The notes under the pieces: model-generated
The model's input: the letters and a program-made list of their open reading frames with translations, nothing else
The model's database searches: none
What the model was told of the DNA's origin: nothing
In this document: one piece after another, positions 63,581 through 64,000 of the stretch
How the letters are laid out: each line of letters opens with the position of its first letter
Position numbering within the stretch: position 1 is the stretch's first letter
From: Butyribacter intestini
GTDB lineage: Bacteria; Bacillota; Clostridia; Lachnospirales; Lachnospiraceae
Assembly: GCA_001414325.1 (NCBI GenBank)
Contig: LLKB01000005.1
Span: forward strand, 939,285-1,003,284
Direction of reading: 5' to 3'
DNA length: 64,000 nt
Made by a program: the position numbers and the translations under genes

Positions 63581-63630
63581 AAGTCAATGACATTCGTCAT
63601 ACACTTTGCTACTTGCTCATATAAAGTTTG
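63581..63630 (-). repeat. 3'-UTR hairpin element, copy near the window end
   Basis: Minus strand: ACTTT/AAAGT stem around a GAGCAAGTAGC loop, then GTATGACGAATGTCATTGACTT, matching the glgP copy in layout but with different paired stem bases. Confidence 0.45.
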
Positions 63631-63802
63631 TGCTATGCACAATCCGCTTCCAGTTCCATCACAATCACCTGATTTAAGAGTCCCCCATCACCCAAATGTA
63701 ATTAATTTCTATCAGACATTAGTTCCTATTTAACGGCTTTTAGGCATTATATAAACTCACTGAACATACCCCCATTTTAACATTACATATAATAAATAGC
63801 AA

Positions 63803-63836
63803 ACAGGAGTATGTCATCATTTCAACATACTCCTGT
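63803..63836. terminator. Probable terminator hairpin
   Basis: Perfect 12-bp stem ACAGGAGTATGT/ACATACTCCTGT with a 10-nt loop; flanking T runs are weak on both strands, so termination strength is uncertain. Confidence 0.55.
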
Positions 63837-63918
63837 CATAATTTATATATTTAATTTAACGCCTTAACATACTTTATATTAAAATGCAACCATAGTACAA
63901 AAACCTGCTTTTATGTTT

Positions 63919-64000
63919 GTAACAGTTCAGCCTTGCATTACTTATGTTTTTCATACTATCTCGCACATTTATACTGAAGGTCTTCCCATCTTCTGTCTAC
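63919..64000. mobile_element. End of a further GTAACAG-type element, continuing beyond the window
   Basis: The exact 14-bp family terminus GTAACAGTTCAGCC (63919-63932) is present, but the following sequence is unlike the four MITE copies. On the minus strand a frame ends about 40 nt inside the terminus (last residues EDLQYKCAR). This could be the tail of the full-length IS66-like element that mobilises the MITEs, or a different non-autonomous member. Only 82 bp are visible. Confidence 0.45.

Larger units (their letters stand above)
63555..64000. other. Intergenic region to window edge with repeat ends
   Basis: No supported gene. A copy of the 3'-UTR element is at 63581-63630, an 12-bp-stem hairpin (ACAGGAGTATGT/ACATACTCCTGT) at 63803-63836 is a probable terminator, and an IS66-type end begins at 63919. 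Two minus-strand frames are open across or near the edge but too short to judge. Confidence 0.55.

Overview
The window is AT-rich DNA from a low-GC Firmicute, most likely a gut Lachnospiraceae (Lachnospira/Eubacterium/Roseburia-like). This is an inference from gene content: a Gram-positive type IV pilus operon without a secretin, a CIRCE heat-shock operator, a MalEFG/MalQ/GlgP maltodextrin locus, a clostridial-type LivJHMGF operon and a CptIN-like type III toxin-antitoxin locus. I saw no rRNA, tRNA or CRISPR array.

Layout. 1-6.5 kb: two ECF sigma factor/membrane partner pairs on opposite strands, a cytoplasmic parvulin and a Phd/RelE-type toxin-antitoxin pair. 6.8-7.5 kb: a ToxN/AbiQ-family toxin with an upstream antitoxin RNA candidate, promoter and terminator. 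7.5-25 kb, all minus strand: a complete type IV pilus cluster, transcribed pilB-pilT-pilC-pilA-pilD-pilMN-pilO-minor prepilins, ending in a 1540-residue secreted protein. PilB carries an N-terminal MshEN domain with the c-di-GMP-binding signature, and the major prepilin is preceded by an RNA leader that can form a pseudoknot. 25-27 kb: a chemoreceptor. 27.8-44 kb: a maltodextrin/glycogen region (GH13 glucosidase, GlgP, MalQ, LacI-type regulator, MalG, MalF, MalE), interleaved with oleate hydratase, an AraC regulator and an AAA/PD-(D/E)XK protein. 44-47 kb: dnaJ-like and hsp20 genes under CIRCE control, and CorA. 47.5-60 kb, mostly plus strand: TAXI receptor, GltS, a mini-protein, a second chemoreceptor, a MATE exporter, the livJHMGF branched-chain amino acid transporter and a cytidylate-kinase-like protein. 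60-64 kb: a secreted M14 carboxypeptidase, a second AAA/PD-(D/E)XK protein and the end of an insertion-like element.

Functional links. MalE captures maltodextrins and MalFG imports them, probably powered by an ATPase encoded elsewhere. MalQ, GlgP and the GH13 enzyme process them. Three head-to-tail 12-bp operator repeats upstream of malE are the probable binding site of the LacI-type regulator. The pilus genes form one assembly machine whose ATPase and possibly pilin leader are wired to second-messenger control.

The most notable non-gene structure is a family of about 185-bp repeats with 14-bp inverted ends beginning GTAA and 8-bp target duplications (three exact, one 7/8). These are IS66-type end features, so the repeats look like non-autonomous MITEs. 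Other dispersed signals are a hairpin element just after several stop codons, with stem sequences that differ but still pair, and a 15-nt leader identical upstream of three unrelated genes.
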